A stretch of 64,000 bases of DNA from DASYPP01 sp036006525. GTDB taxonomy: Bacteria; Gemmatimonadota; Gemmatimonadetes; Gemmatimonadales; GWC2-71-9. Position 1 is the stretch's first letter. Every line of letters begins with the position of its first letter. Under the pieces are notes generated by a model, which was not told the DNA's origin, did not search any database, and saw nothing but the letters and a program-made list of their open reading frames with translations. The DNA lies in the NCBI GenBank assembly GCA_036006525.1, contig DASYPP010000040.1:1-64000 (forward strand). The letters are read 5' to 3'. This document shows positions 37,187-48,148 of this stretch, piece by piece. The position numbers and the translations under genes are program-made.

Positions 37187-37698
37187 GCCTGTCGCTTCAA
37201 AACCATTTCGGTCTGGATCTGGTTCATGGCCTGGGTGTGGGACTGGAGTCCCTCGACTTCAGCCAGCTGCCGTTCGAGCAGCGCGCGGAAATTGGCGAGA
37301 TAGGAAGCAAACTGCCGTTGCGCGGCATCCGACCGCTCGCGGATGCCGATCTCGTCCTGCTGGGCCTGGGAAATGATCAACATGGCCTGGGACCTGGCCT
37401 CGCGAAGCTGGGCCTCCGATTCCCGGTCGGCCTGGGCCCTGGCGTCGGTCCGGAGCTGCTGGGCGGCGATCAGCGCCTCGTTCATGGCCCGCTCCCGATC
37501 CCGGAAGGCGCGGAGCTGCTCCTGCATGTTCTTGAGCCGCTCTTCCCACTGGATTCGCTCCCGGAGCAGGCGCTCGATCTCTTCCGAGACCCTGAGCTTG
37601 AACTCGTCCACCTGGACCCGGTTGTATCCGCGGACCGCGGACTGGAACTCCTGGGCCCGCACGTCGTGCGGTGTCAGATGAAAGGCATCATCGGTCAT
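37183..37698 (-). CDS. DivIVA-domain protein
   Basis: 171 residues. The N-terminal HLTPHDVRAQEFQSAVRGYN then RVQVDEFKLRVSEEIERLL is the DivIVA lipid-binding motif. A long coiled coil with many Gln, Arg and Ala residues fills the rest. DivIVA proteins mark membrane curvature at poles or septa. It lies between yggS and PNP, an arrangement that recalls the yggS-divIVA-ileS-lspA order of some Gram-positive dcw clusters. Confidence 0.9.
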   Translation of the reverse strand: MTDDAFHLTPHDVRAQEFQSAVRGYNRVQVDEFKLRVSEEIERLLRERIQWEERLKNMQEQLRAFRDRERAMNEALIAAQQLRTDARAQADRESEAQLREARSQAMLIISQAQQDEIGIRERSDAAQRQFASYLANFRALLERQLAEVEGLQSHTQAMNQIQTEMVLKRQA

Positions 37699-38381
37699 GG
37701 GCGTCGCTCTCCGAACAGCAGGGTTCCCACGCGGACCATGGTGGCGCCTTCTTCTACCGCCACCCGGAAGTCCCCGGACATTCCCATCGACAATTCTGAA
37801 CCGCAGCGGCCCCGGGCCGTCGCTTCGTCGCGGAGCCGGCGCAACAGGCCGAATGCGCGATGCTGTTCCCCGGTGTCGGCGTCGAACGCGGCCATGGTCA
37901 TGAGGCCGCGTACTTCCAGGCCCGGCAACCCGGCTACCTGGTCGAGCAGGTCAGCCAGACCGGTCGGCTCCACGCCTCCCTTCTGAGGCTCGTTGGAGCA
38001 GTTCACCTGCACCAGTACGGGCTGCCGTTCTGCAGGGGTCAGCCGCCGGCTGATTTCCTGGGCCAGGTCGAAACGGTCCACCGAGTGGATCAACGCAAAG
38101 CGGCCAACGGCTTGGCGCACCTTGTTCCGTTGCAGGGTACCGATGAGGTGCCAGCGGACCGGGAGATCTCCCGCAGCCTCCTGCTTCGCCAGCGCCTCCT
38201 GCACCCGGTTCTCCCCCACCGCCATGAGCCCGGCGGCCGCTGCCGCCCTGACCGCCTCGGGACCATGTCCCTTGGTCACAGCGACAATCTCGACCGAATG
38301 GGCCCACCCCCCGGCCTGCTGACCGGCCGAGATGGTTTCCCGGATCAGGGCCAGCCGGTCGGGGAGACCGGAGAAATCCAT
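37695..38381 (-). CDS. yggS: YggS/PLPBP pyridoxal-phosphate homeostasis protein
   Basis: 228 residues. The PLP lysine lies in EIVAVTKGHGPEAVR. GENRVQEALAKQ, WHLIGTLQRNKVR and the C-terminal SMGMSGDFRVAVEEGATMVR are diagnostic. It is a PLP-binding regulator without known catalytic activity. It heads the divIVA-PNP-ileS-dksA-lspA-rluD operon. Confidence 0.95.
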   Translation of the reverse strand: MDFSGLPDRLALIRETISAGQQAGGWAHSVEIVAVTKGHGPEAVRAAAAAGLMAVGENRVQEALAKQEAAGDLPVRWHLIGTLQRNKVRQAVGRFALIHSVDRFDLAQEISRRLTPAERQPVLVQVNCSNEPQKGGVEPTGLADLLDQVAGLPGLEVRGLMTMAAFDADTGEQHRAFGLLRRLRDEATARGRCGSELSMGMSGDFRVAVEEGATMVRVGTLLFGERRP

Positions 38382-38414
38382 AGCCTTAGAATTTACTTGG
38401 GGTTACAGCGCCAA

Positions 38415-38523
38415 ACAACCGCGAGTAGCGGGTAAGGAGGAGCGGGTAGCGAGTCGCGGAAACCACCTCCATCGCTCGATACCCGCCAGTAGACTCGTCA
38501 CTCGCTATTCGGGACTCGCTACA
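38415..38523. repeat. intergenic imperfect palindrome, GCGAGTAGCGGGTA type
   Basis: The left part (38420-38459) is built from GCGAGTAGCGGGTA and AGCGGGTAGCGAGTCGCG. The right part (38471-38522) carries TAGCGAGT, GCGAGTGACGAG and GCGGGTATCGAGCG on the minus strand. The GNAT stop codon TAG (38519-38521) is part of the TAGCGAG unit. Confidence 0.7.
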
Positions 38524-38959
38524 CTCTTAGTTCGTAACGGCGGAACTCCCGGTCCAGCTCATATCCCAGGGATTCATAGAGCTTTTGCGCCTGGCTGTTG
38601 CTGTGCGCGGTCGCCAGTTCCAGACCGCAAGCGCCGGTCTCCACGGCGTGGTCCCGGGCCTGATCCATCAGCATGCGGGCCACACCCCGGCGGCGGGCCT
38701 CGGGGACCACGTAGAGGTCGTTGAGCAGCCAGATCGGACGGCAGGAGATGGAAGAGAGGAGCGGGTAGAGCTGGGTGAACCCCAGGCCCCGGTCATTCTC
38801 GACCGCCAGCAGGATCACCGAGTCGCCCCGTTCCAGCCGCTCCCGGAGAAACCCCTTGGCCCGCGGCAGGTCGCCGGGCTGGCCGTAGAATTGGCGATAC
38901 GCATCGAACAGCGGCGCCACCAGCTCCAAGTCAGGCAGTCCGGCCTTTCTTATATGCAT
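38519..38959 (-). CDS. GNAT-family N-acetyltransferase
   Basis: 146 residues, a single GNAT domain. WLLNDLYVVPEARRRGVARM holds the acetyl-CoA-binding R-x-x-G-x-A loop. LELATAHSNSQAQKLYESLG is the usual fourth motif. The acceptor cannot be predicted. It lies between two palindromic repeats at the end of the tilS-to-DUF2723 run. Confidence 0.88.
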   Translation of the reverse strand: MHIRKAGLPDLELVAPLFDAYRQFYGQPGDLPRAKGFLRERLERGDSVILLAVENDRGLGFTQLYPLLSSISCRPIWLLNDLYVVPEARRRGVARMLMDQARDHAVETGACGLELATAHSNSQAQKLYESLGYELDREFRRYELRV

Positions 38960-38967
38960 TTGGGGAT

Positions 38968-39040
38968 CCCCCTAAGGACTAAGGACTGAGGACTGAGGAC
39001 ATATGAGTCCTTAGTCCTTTGCACTTAGTCCTTTGTCTTT
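38968..39040. repeat. intergenic imperfect palindrome, AAGGACTGAGGACT type
   Basis: The left arm (38973-39000) reads TAAGGACTAAGGACTGAGGA and onward. The right arm (39005-39040) carries AAGGACTAAGGACTC and AAGGACTAAGTGC on the minus strand, with only four bases between. The DUF2723 stop TAA (39025-39027) belongs to a GGACTAA unit, so the repeat reaches into the coding 3' end. Confidence 0.8.
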
Positions 39041-41430
39041 GTCGTTTCCGCCGGAGTGCTGTCGGTCCCGAGAAAGGGCTCCAGCCGCATCTGCTGCAAC
39101 GCTGCCTTGATGTTCGGATCGGGCACCAGCTTGGCGGCGCGCTCGAGGTTGGCCAGCATGCGCTCCCGGTTCCCCTGCGCCTGGTAGGCCAGGGCCAGCT
39201 GGGTAAACGGCAGGCCCACGTTATAGGCCATTCCGCTTGCCGTCGGCTCCAGGCGATCGATCTGCTGCTCGGTTGCCTCGATCAGGCCGGAATACCGGTA
39301 GACATGCCACGCCAGGCTGTCGGTCGTGGCGACATCCAGCAAGGAGCCGTACAGCCGGCGGGTATCGAGTTGCGTGGTATCCGGAAGCGTGGGACTCACC
39401 CGGTAGGCCAGGCCCTGCTGCACGATCATGGGATCGAGACCCTTGAAGTTGCGACCCGTCGTGATGCTCCAGAACACCGGGCGCCGGCCGACGTTTTCCC
39501 GCAGAATCAGCGCGACGACGATCTCGTTGGGATTGATATACCGATTGGCCGGAAGGGTGTAGAACCCGGCTCCCACCGGAATGGCTCTCGGCTGCTGGAA
39601 ACTGGTGGCCGTCGCCGTGACCTGGGCGATCTCCTGGTCGGTCATCGGGTGCAGCGGCCAGGTCGGGCGCGGGCCCGCCTTGCCCCGCCAGAACGGCGGT
39701 GCGCTGGCTTCGTCGAAGGGCCGGACCGGATTGTCCCGCAACTGGCGGACGTACCAGTCGGTCTGGGCCAGTGCGAGGCAGACCACGGTAACGTCCTGCC
39801 GGATACCCGCGACCTCCTGGGCCCACCAGAGCGGGAAGGTGTCGTTGTCGCCGTAGGTGAAAATCACGCTGTAGGGCGGGACCGAGTTCAACAGGTCATA
39901 CGCCATGTCCGCCGCCAGGCGGCTGTCAACCGGATTATTACGCCGGGCGGCGCCGAAATTGAGTACGAACGGCAGGGCGCCGATGGCGAACACCGCCGTC
40001 GCCGGGATGACGGCCGAGCGGAGCCGCTCGAACAGCCGGCGGGCCCAACCCCAGAGTGCCATGCCCACCCAGTGGCCCCAGACGATGAAGCTGACCACGA
40101 AAAAATAGTCCCGGTCCCGCACCTCGTGGTCGCTGGTGTCCGGCCATCGCTTGAAGCCGAGACTGTAGCCCGGCTTGAAATTCATGTAGATGACCAGCCC
40201 GATCCCGGTGACCATGAAGACGCCGAAGAGCAGCCACCATGATGCCCGGTCCAGCCGTCGGTGCAGCAGCAAGCCCTGGAGACCGAGCGGAAGGAAGATC
40301 AGCACGGTGAACAGGCTGCGGAGCGGTACCCGGTTGCGGACCGTGCTGACGATGCCGTTGGCCCACTGCCAATCGAAATACTGGAAGTAGTTGGCGAACT
40401 GCTCCACGATCAACGCCGGGCTGCGCCCGGGATTGCCCGGCCCGCTCAATTCGGTCGGATCGTCCAGCGGAGTCCGGGGCGGGTACTGTTCCCGCCGGAT
40501 CACGGCGAGCAACGACCTGAAGTTGTCGGGCTGCGCCTCGTTGATCATCGGGTGATGCTGGGACCGGAAGTAGAGATATCCGTAGGAAGTGATCCCGATA
40601 CTCGCCACCGCCAGCGCCACGATGGCGAAACGGGCCACGTTCGCCATGTAGGCATAGACCGCCGCGGCGACGAAACAGACCCCGCCCAGCGCGGTGAGCA
40701 TCGTGCTGCCGAGTCCCATGCCGATGGTCAGTACCCAGGTCGCGGCCACCACCCAGGTTTCGGCCCATTCCCGTACCCGGCGGACCGGGTCGGCAGCGGG
40801 GTCCTGGCGCAGGGTGGACATCATGAACAGGATGACGCCGGGTCCGACCAGCAGGGTGAGCAGGTGATTGCCGATCGAGAGGCCCGCGATGTACAGCACC
40901 AGCCAGAGGGTTCGCGGAGCCCGGTCCTGGCCTCGCTGCCGGCGCCACACCATGGCGAGCCAGCAAATCGCCGCCGACATGAAGGTGCCAACCGCGTAGA
41001 CCTCGGTCTCGTTGGAGTTCTGCCAGTTGGTGAAGGTGAACGCCCCGCACACCGCGGCGGCCAGCGCGCCACCCACCCGAAGAAACCGGGCCCGGCCAGC
41101 CGGGAGATCTGCGGTGGCCCGGGAGAGAATCTCGTGGACCACCAGGAAGAAGAATCCCGCGCCGAGCGCGCTGAAGGTCGCGCTCATCAGGTTGGTCCGA
41201 TAGGCGTAGTCGCTGAACGGCATGACCTTGCCCCAGACATGACCCAGCAACACGAACAGCGGCGTGCCGGGTGGATGCGGGATACCCAGGGTCTTGGCGG
41301 CGGAGATGAACTCGCCGGCGTCCCAGAAGGTGACCGTGGGAGCCAGGCTCACGACATATCCCAGCAATACCAGCGCGAAGGCAAGCAGAGCCAGCAGATA
41401 CGGCGGTCGTTCGGAATTGCCGGTGGTCAT
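39025..41430 (-). CDS. DUF2723 membrane protein, candidate glycosyltransferase
   Basis: 801 residues. The start is ATG at 41428-41430. The N-terminal half has about ten membrane segments with the DUF2723 signature FWDAGEFISAAKTLGIPHPP followed by YRTNLMSATFSALGAG. A second membrane block is followed by a soluble C-terminal part (FTYGDNDTFPLWWAQEVAGI) ending in TPR-like helices. DUF2723 includes the animal O-mannosyltransferase TMEM260, so a polyprenyl-linked GT-C enzyme is plausible. The last residues TTKTKD lie inside a palindromic repeat. Confidence 0.85.
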   Translation of the reverse strand: MTTGNSERPPYLLALLAFALVLLGYVVSLAPTVTFWDAGEFISAAKTLGIPHPPGTPLFVLLGHVWGKVMPFSDYAYRTNLMSATFSALGAGFFFLVVHEILSRATADLPAGRARFLRVGGALAAAVCGAFTFTNWQNSNETEVYAVGTFMSAAICWLAMVWRRQRGQDRAPRTLWLVLYIAGLSIGNHLLTLLVGPGVILFMMSTLRQDPAADPVRRVREWAETWVVAATWVLTIGMGLGSTMLTALGGVCFVAAAVYAYMANVARFAIVALAVASIGITSYGYLYFRSQHHPMINEAQPDNFRSLLAVIRREQYPPRTPLDDPTELSGPGNPGRSPALIVEQFANYFQYFDWQWANGIVSTVRNRVPLRSLFTVLIFLPLGLQGLLLHRRLDRASWWLLFGVFMVTGIGLVIYMNFKPGYSLGFKRWPDTSDHEVRDRDYFFVVSFIVWGHWVGMALWGWARRLFERLRSAVIPATAVFAIGALPFVLNFGAARRNNPVDSRLAADMAYDLLNSVPPYSVIFTYGDNDTFPLWWAQEVAGIRQDVTVVCLALAQTDWYVRQLRDNPVRPFDEASAPPFWRGKAGPRPTWPLHPMTDQEIAQVTATATSFQQPRAIPVGAGFYTLPANRYINPNEIVVALILRENVGRRPVFWSITTGRNFKGLDPMIVQQGLAYRVSPTLPDTTQLDTRRLYGSLLDVATTDSLAWHVYRYSGLIEATEQQIDRLEPTASGMAYNVGLPFTQLALAYQAQGNRERMLANLERAAKLVPDPNIKAALQQMRLEPFLGTDSTPAETTKTKD

Positions 41431-41464
41431 GAACTGTGGGGAGAGAGTTGGGGGTGAAACGTAA

Positions 41465-42630
41465 TCAGGGACCCTGCACCGCCGCAGCCAGCGCCAGCGC
41501 TGCGCGCGCGATGGCGACATCGTGGACCCGAAAGAGCCGGGCGCCCCGTTGGTATGCCACGACGCAGGCCGCCGCGGTCGCGCGATCCCGGTCCGCCACC
41601 GGGCGCCCGGGCGCCACGCCCAGGAAACGCTTGCGCGAAGGACCAACCATCACCGGATGGCCCAGCGCGACAAACGAGGCCAGCTGGTCGAGCACCAGCA
41701 GGCTTTGCTCCGCCGTCTTGGCGAAACCGAGCCCGGGATCCAGGACGACGGCTTCGGAAGCCACGCCCAGGGCGAGCGCCTGCTTCAGGGCGCGGCCCAG
41801 CTCCCCGATAATGACGCCCACGGGATCGGGGCCGTACTCACCCAGTTCGGTGCGGGCCATCTCGTGCACTCCGCCCCGGGAGTGCATCACCACGAGGCCG
41901 GCCCGATGCCGGGCAACCACTGACCCCATGGCCGGGTCGAGCCGGAGCCCGGATACGTCATTGACGATGGTGACGCCGGCGTCGAGCGCGGCCTCGGCCA
42001 CCACCGCCTTGACCGTGTCCACCGAAATTGGAAGCGTCGGGTGCTCCCGCACGAGCGCACTTACCACCGGAATCACCCGGGCGAGCTCCCGCTCGGCACT
42101 CACCGGCTCGGCACCGGGACGGGTGGATTCCCCACCCACGTCAATGATGTCGGCGCCGGATTCTACCAGCCGGGCGGCATGAGCCAGGGCGAGATCGATG
42201 TCTGCGAAGCTCCCTCCGTCGCTGAAGCTGTCGGGAGTCACGTTCAGGATGCCGAACAGGATCGGGTGGTCCAGCCGAATGGGGAACCGCGCGGTGTGCC
42301 ACTGCTCCGGCGGGTCTGCGGGAAGCGCCTGCCCGACCGCGGTGCCGAGGTCAACCAGCTCAGACGGCAAGGTCCAGGGCCGGGCGAATACTCCGAGCCG
42401 GGAACGGGAACCGGCGAGGAGCACCCACCCCTCGCCGGTCAGCAGATCGAGCCCGAGTTGTCGATTATGGCGGACCAGCGCCTCGATTGTCTCGGGGGCC
42501 AGGTCCTCCAGCAGAACCACCACAGGGTCCAGGCTACCCGCCGCCGCATCCGCCTTGACCGCGTCCCATCCGTGGCGTAGCAACGCATCGCGCACCGCCC
42601 GCGGCGAATGCGCCGCGAGACGCCGCGCGT

Positions 42631-42634
<4 letters not shown>
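41465..42634 (-). CDS. folP: dihydropteroate synthase FolP with N-terminal extension
   Basis: 389 residues, about 120 more than E. coli FolP. The enzyme part begins near residue 125 with ILFGILNVTPDSFSDGG. GADIIDVGGESTRPGA, VTIVNDVSGL, LVVMHSRG and LDPGLGFAKT follow, all DHPS motifs. DHPS joins p-aminobenzoate to dihydropterin pyrophosphate in folate synthesis. The N-terminal extension is found in some other bacterial FolP proteins and has no known role. It overlaps ftsH by four bases. Confidence 0.94.
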
Positions 42635-44619
<1,985 letters not shown>

Positions 44620-45180
44620 TTACTCCAAATCCGCGATAAACGGGAGGTGCCGGTAGTTCTCCGCGTGATCCAATCCGTAGCCCACCAGAAACGCCGGGGG
44701 AGCCTTGAACCCGACGAACCGAAGTTCGGTCGGCGGACTCGGCGCGATCTGCTTGTCCAGCAGGGCGCAGATTGCAAGGCTCCGGGGCTCACGAGCTCGT
44801 AACACCGTGGTCAAACGGGTCAGCGTTTTTCCACTATCAATTATATCCTCAACCAGCAGAATGTGTTTGCCTTCCAGCTGGGTTTCCGGGTCGTAAACCA
44901 AGTGCACATTACCACTTGACACCTTTTCGTTCCCATAGGAGGCCGCCACCAGGAAATCCACCTGGAGGGGCCGCTCGATCCGCCGGACCAGGTCGCTCAG
45001 GAAAATGAAACTGCCCTTGAGCAACCCGAGGACGAGCAGCTGACCGTCCGGGTAGGCCGCGGTGATTTCGTCGCCCAGCGCCTGGACCCGATCGGCGATC
45101 GTTTTCTCATCGAAGACGATCGACTTGACCGGAATGCCGCCGGTCCGGCGCAGGACTTCAGGTGATCTGAGCGTCAACAC
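44620..45180 (-). CDS. hpt: hypoxanthine phosphoribosyltransferase
   Basis: 186 residues when started at GTG 45178-45180, the usual size. LLVEDIIDSGKTL is the PRPP-binding loop, and LLKGSFIFLSDLVRRI and VDFLVAASYG fit the family. It makes IMP/GMP from salvaged bases. The start overlaps tilS by 23 bases and has GGAG upstream. The stop directly abuts ftsH. Confidence 0.92.
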   Translation of the reverse strand: MLTLRSPEVLRRTGGIPVKSIVFDEKTIADRVQALGDEITAAYPDGQLLVLGLLKGSFIFLSDLVRRIERPLQVDFLVAASYGNEKVSSGNVHLVYDPETQLEGKHILLVEDIIDSGKTLTRLTTVLRAREPRSLAICALLDKQIAPSPPTELRFVGFKAPPAFLVGYGLDHAENYRHLPFIADLE

Positions 45181-46498
45181 GCAGTGCTTGCGCTCCAGGC
45201 TGGGGTACCAGGTTCTCGGATCGGCAGACACCGGGCACCCAGATCACCTGTCCGGCCGAATCCAGCACGACTGGCCAGGTGGATCGATCGGCCCGAGCCA
45301 CCTTCGCCTCCTGAAAACACTTCACCACCAGGCGGCTGCCGCGACCCTTGAGCGGCCTGATGTTGTCGCCCGCCTGCCAGGGCCGGACCTGCAATGCCCC
45401 GGGGATGAACCAGGCGGCCAGTCCGTCGCGCGCCTGCTGGTCCGGCGCCGGCTCCGGGCGCCAGCGAAGTGCCCAGCGGCCGAAATTCGCTTCACCCAGC
45501 GGGCCGACCACCATGAGGGCCGACCCCAATGATTCCACGAGGGGCTCGGCGGTCTTGACGCCCCGCAATCGGGCCCGGCCGAATTCCACCTCCAGGGTCC
45601 ATCCGCCGCCCAACTCCATCCGGCTGCCGCTCTGGGCCTGCGCCAGGAACTCGATGGCGCGTTGCGCGCGCGCGATGCCAAGGGTGAGCCCGGCGCGGCG
45701 CGCCGCTGCACGGAGCAGCGCGTTTCCCAGAGTCGAATCATAGGCGGCGAGACAGGCCGCAGCAACGGAACCACCCCCCGGTTCCGGCCGCCAGCCCAGC
45801 TCCGGAATCACTTCCAGGACCCGGTCCCACGCGATCCGCTCGAAGCCCGCCTGTCGCGACACTCGAAGCAGCTGAGCATCTACGTCGGGCAATTTCTCGC
45901 GGATGATTGGAAGCAGGGAGCCACGAGCCCAGGATCTGAGGTGCCGCGGGTCTCGGTTGGCCGGATCTTCCCACGCCTGGAGGTTGCGATCAAGCCGGTA
46001 GCGCGCCAGTTCCTCCCGCCTGAACGGCAGGAGCGGCCGGACAATCGAACCTTGCACCGCGGCCATCGCCGCCAATCCGGCGGGGCCGGTCCCGCCCAGC
46101 ACACGAAGCAACACCGTCTCGGCCTGGTCGTCGGCATGATGGGCGGTCACAATCCAGTCCCCGTGTTGCTCAATTCGCATGGCTTCAAGGGCGGCATAAC
46201 GCGCCGCTCGCGCGTCGGTCTCCGAGGTCCCGGGGCCAAGCTGGAGCCGGCGGTTCTGGAACTCCAAGCCATACGAGGCCGCGAGCGACTCCACCATCCG
46301 GGCGATGCGATCGCTTTCGGAGTGAATCCCATGGTCGACGTGGGCTACCACGAGTTCCCACTGGTGAGCCGCACCGCCCGCCACCAGCAGATCAAGCAAT
46401 GCAACAGAGTCGGGGCCGCCGGAAACGGCCACCAGGACTCGGGCCCCGCGCGGCGGGGCCAGGCTCTGCAAGTGTTCCTCGAAACGGCGGAGCAACAT
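45158..46498 (-). CDS. tilS: tRNA(Ile)-lysidine synthase TilS
   Basis: 446 residues from the ATG at 46496-46498. The PP-loop VLVAVSGGPDSVALLDLL binds ATP. HVDHGIHSESDRIARM and VTAHHADDQAETVLLRVLGG are TilS motifs. It converts C34 of the CAU tRNA-Ile to lysidine. The upstream extension of the frame overlaps the divergent kinase gene and is rejected. Confidence 0.94.
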   Translation of the reverse strand: MLLRRFEEHLQSLAPPRGARVLVAVSGGPDSVALLDLLVAGGAAHQWELVVAHVDHGIHSESDRIARMVESLAASYGLEFQNRRLQLGPGTSETDARAARYAALEAMRIEQHGDWIVTAHHADDQAETVLLRVLGGTGPAGLAAMAAVQGSIVRPLLPFRREELARYRLDRNLQAWEDPANRDPRHLRSWARGSLLPIIREKLPDVDAQLLRVSRQAGFERIAWDRVLEVIPELGWRPEPGGGSVAAACLAAYDSTLGNALLRAAARRAGLTLGIARAQRAIEFLAQAQSGSRMELGGGWTLEVEFGRARLRGVKTAEPLVESLGSALMVVGPLGEANFGRWALRWRPEPAPDQQARDGLAAWFIPGALQVRPWQAGDNIRPLKGRGSRLVVKCFQEAKVARADRSTWPVVLDSAGQVIWVPGVCRSENLVPQPGAQALRVDAQIT

Positions 46499-46559
46499 GG
46501 CCCAAAGATAAGGGATTGCCGCGTTGTGGATTGCCCGGCGATCCGATAGCTTGGCATCC

Positions 46560-48122
46560 ATGTCCAGTCCCACCAATCGGTCTCCGGCTGACCGTAGTCT
46601 GGCCGCGGCGCGACTCGCGGCGATCATCGATTCCTCCGCCGATGCCATCATCAGCAAGACGCTGGATGGCCGGATCTTGAGCTGGAACCCGGCGGCGGAG
46701 CGGATCTTCGGATATACCGCCCAGGAAATGATCGGGAGCACGATTTACCGACTGGTCCCCGAACGGCTCCACTCCGACGAAGCAGCCATCCTGGCCCGCA
46801 TTGCCCGGGGCGAAACCATCGCGCACTACGAAACACCTCGACTTCATAAGAGCGGCAAGGAGATCATCATCTCGCTCTCCGTGGCGCCGATCCGCGACGA
46901 GACCGGCGAAATCGTCGGAGCCTCCTCGATCAAGCGCGACATTACGGTCCAGAGGGCGGCCGAGCTCGCCTTGCGGCAGACGACCAAGATGGAAGCGATC
47001 GGGCGCCTGGCCGGCGGACTGGCCCACGACTTCAACAACCAGCTGCATGCGCTGGGTGGGTTCATCCATTTCATCGAGCGGGACCCGACCCTGAGCCCGG
47101 CTATTCGTCAGGACGTGCTGCAGGTGCAGCAAGCGGCCGACCGCATGGCGAGCCTTACCCGGCAGTTGCTGGCCTTCGCCCGGCAACAGGTGCTGACCCC
47201 GGAAGCGCTCGACCTGGATGCCATCGTCCAGGATAGTGAGCCCCTGCTGCAGCGACTGATCGGCAGCAACATCGAAATCCACCGCGAATCATCACCCGGG
47301 CCCAAGTGGGTGCGGGCAGATCGAACCCAGCTTGCCCAGGTGCTGCTGAACCTGGTGATCAATGCCCGCGACGCGATGCCGGGCGGCGGACAGCTCCTGG
47401 TGCAGACCGATACCCTGGAGGTGGGCCCCCAGCAAATGATGGATCGGACGGGCGCCCTGGTTGAACCGGGGGCCTATGCCCAATTGCGAATCTCCGATTC
47501 GGGCGAAGGCATCGCTGCAGAGCACCTGGGCCGGGTCTTCGAGCCATTCTTCACCACCAAGGAAATCGGACGCGGTACCGGCCTCGGTCTCGCCACCGTT
47601 GAGGGCATCGTCTCCCAGAGCGAGGGTTACCTCCAGATCAACAGCGCCGTGGGACACGGCACCGCGATCACCATTCTGCTCCCGCTGGCCCCGGCCCCCA
47701 CCCGGGCGGATCCGCCCGGCGTCCCCCTTCAGCCCGAAGGGATCCGTCAGGGTCGCATCCTGGTGGTGGACGACGACCGGCAGGTTCGCGCGGTGGTTAC
47801 CCGGATGCTGCGGGCGGAAGGGTACCACGTGGTTGAAGCGTCGAATGGCAAGGAGGGGCTGGAATGCCTCGCCCAGGCCGGAGGAGGAATCGACCTGGTC
47901 ATCACGGACCTGGTGATGCCGGTGATGGGCGGGCGAGAATTTGTCGAACATCTGAAGATCCGCTATCCCGATATCGCCACGATCTGGATCTCGGGACACC
48001 CCAGGGAAACCGAGTTCCCCGATTCGGGGCCCGCCCTGACCCAACCTTACCTGCAGAAACCGGTCTCGGCCGACCTGTTGATCAGCACCGTCCTGGGCAC
48101 CCTCCGGAATCGCAGTCGCTGA
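46560..48122 (+). CDS. hybrid PAS sensor histidine kinase with receiver
   Basis: 520 residues. A PAS domain at about 20-135 (AIIDSSADAIISKTLDGRIL) is followed by an H-box of the form LAHDFNNQLHALGG, an ATPase domain (NLVINARDAMPGGG, GTGLGLATVEGI) and a C-terminal receiver (ILVVDDDRQVRAVVTRML, VITDLVMPVMGG). It has no membrane segment, so it is probably cytoplasmic. The ATG at 46560 is used. It is divergent from tilS with about 60 bases between, and its output partner is not in the window. Confidence 0.9.
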   Translation: MSSPTNRSPADRSLAAARLAAIIDSSADAIISKTLDGRILSWNPAAERIFGYTAQEMIGSTIYRLVPERLHSDEAAILARIARGETIAHYETPRLHKSGKEIIISLSVAPIRDETGEIVGASSIKRDITVQRAAELALRQTTKMEAIGRLAGGLAHDFNNQLHALGGFIHFIERDPTLSPAIRQDVLQVQQAADRMASLTRQLLAFARQQVLTPEALDLDAIVQDSEPLLQRLIGSNIEIHRESSPGPKWVRADRTQLAQVLLNLVINARDAMPGGGQLLVQTDTLEVGPQQMMDRTGALVEPGAYAQLRISDSGEGIAAEHLGRVFEPFFTTKEIGRGTGLGLATVEGIVSQSEGYLQINSAVGHGTAITILLPLAPAPTRADPPGVPLQPEGIRQGRILVVDDDRQVRAVVTRMLRAEGYHVVEASNGKEGLECLAQAGGGIDLVITDLVMPVMGGREFVEHLKIRYPDIATIWISGHPRETEFPDSGPALTQPYLQKPVSADLLISTVLGTLRNRSR

Positions 48123-48148
48123 CCCACTCATCACCTCACTGAATCTTC

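Noticed and set aside
41431..41646. N-terminal extension of the DUF2723 gene
   Set aside because: It lies in folP coding sequence in another frame and gives no family similarity.
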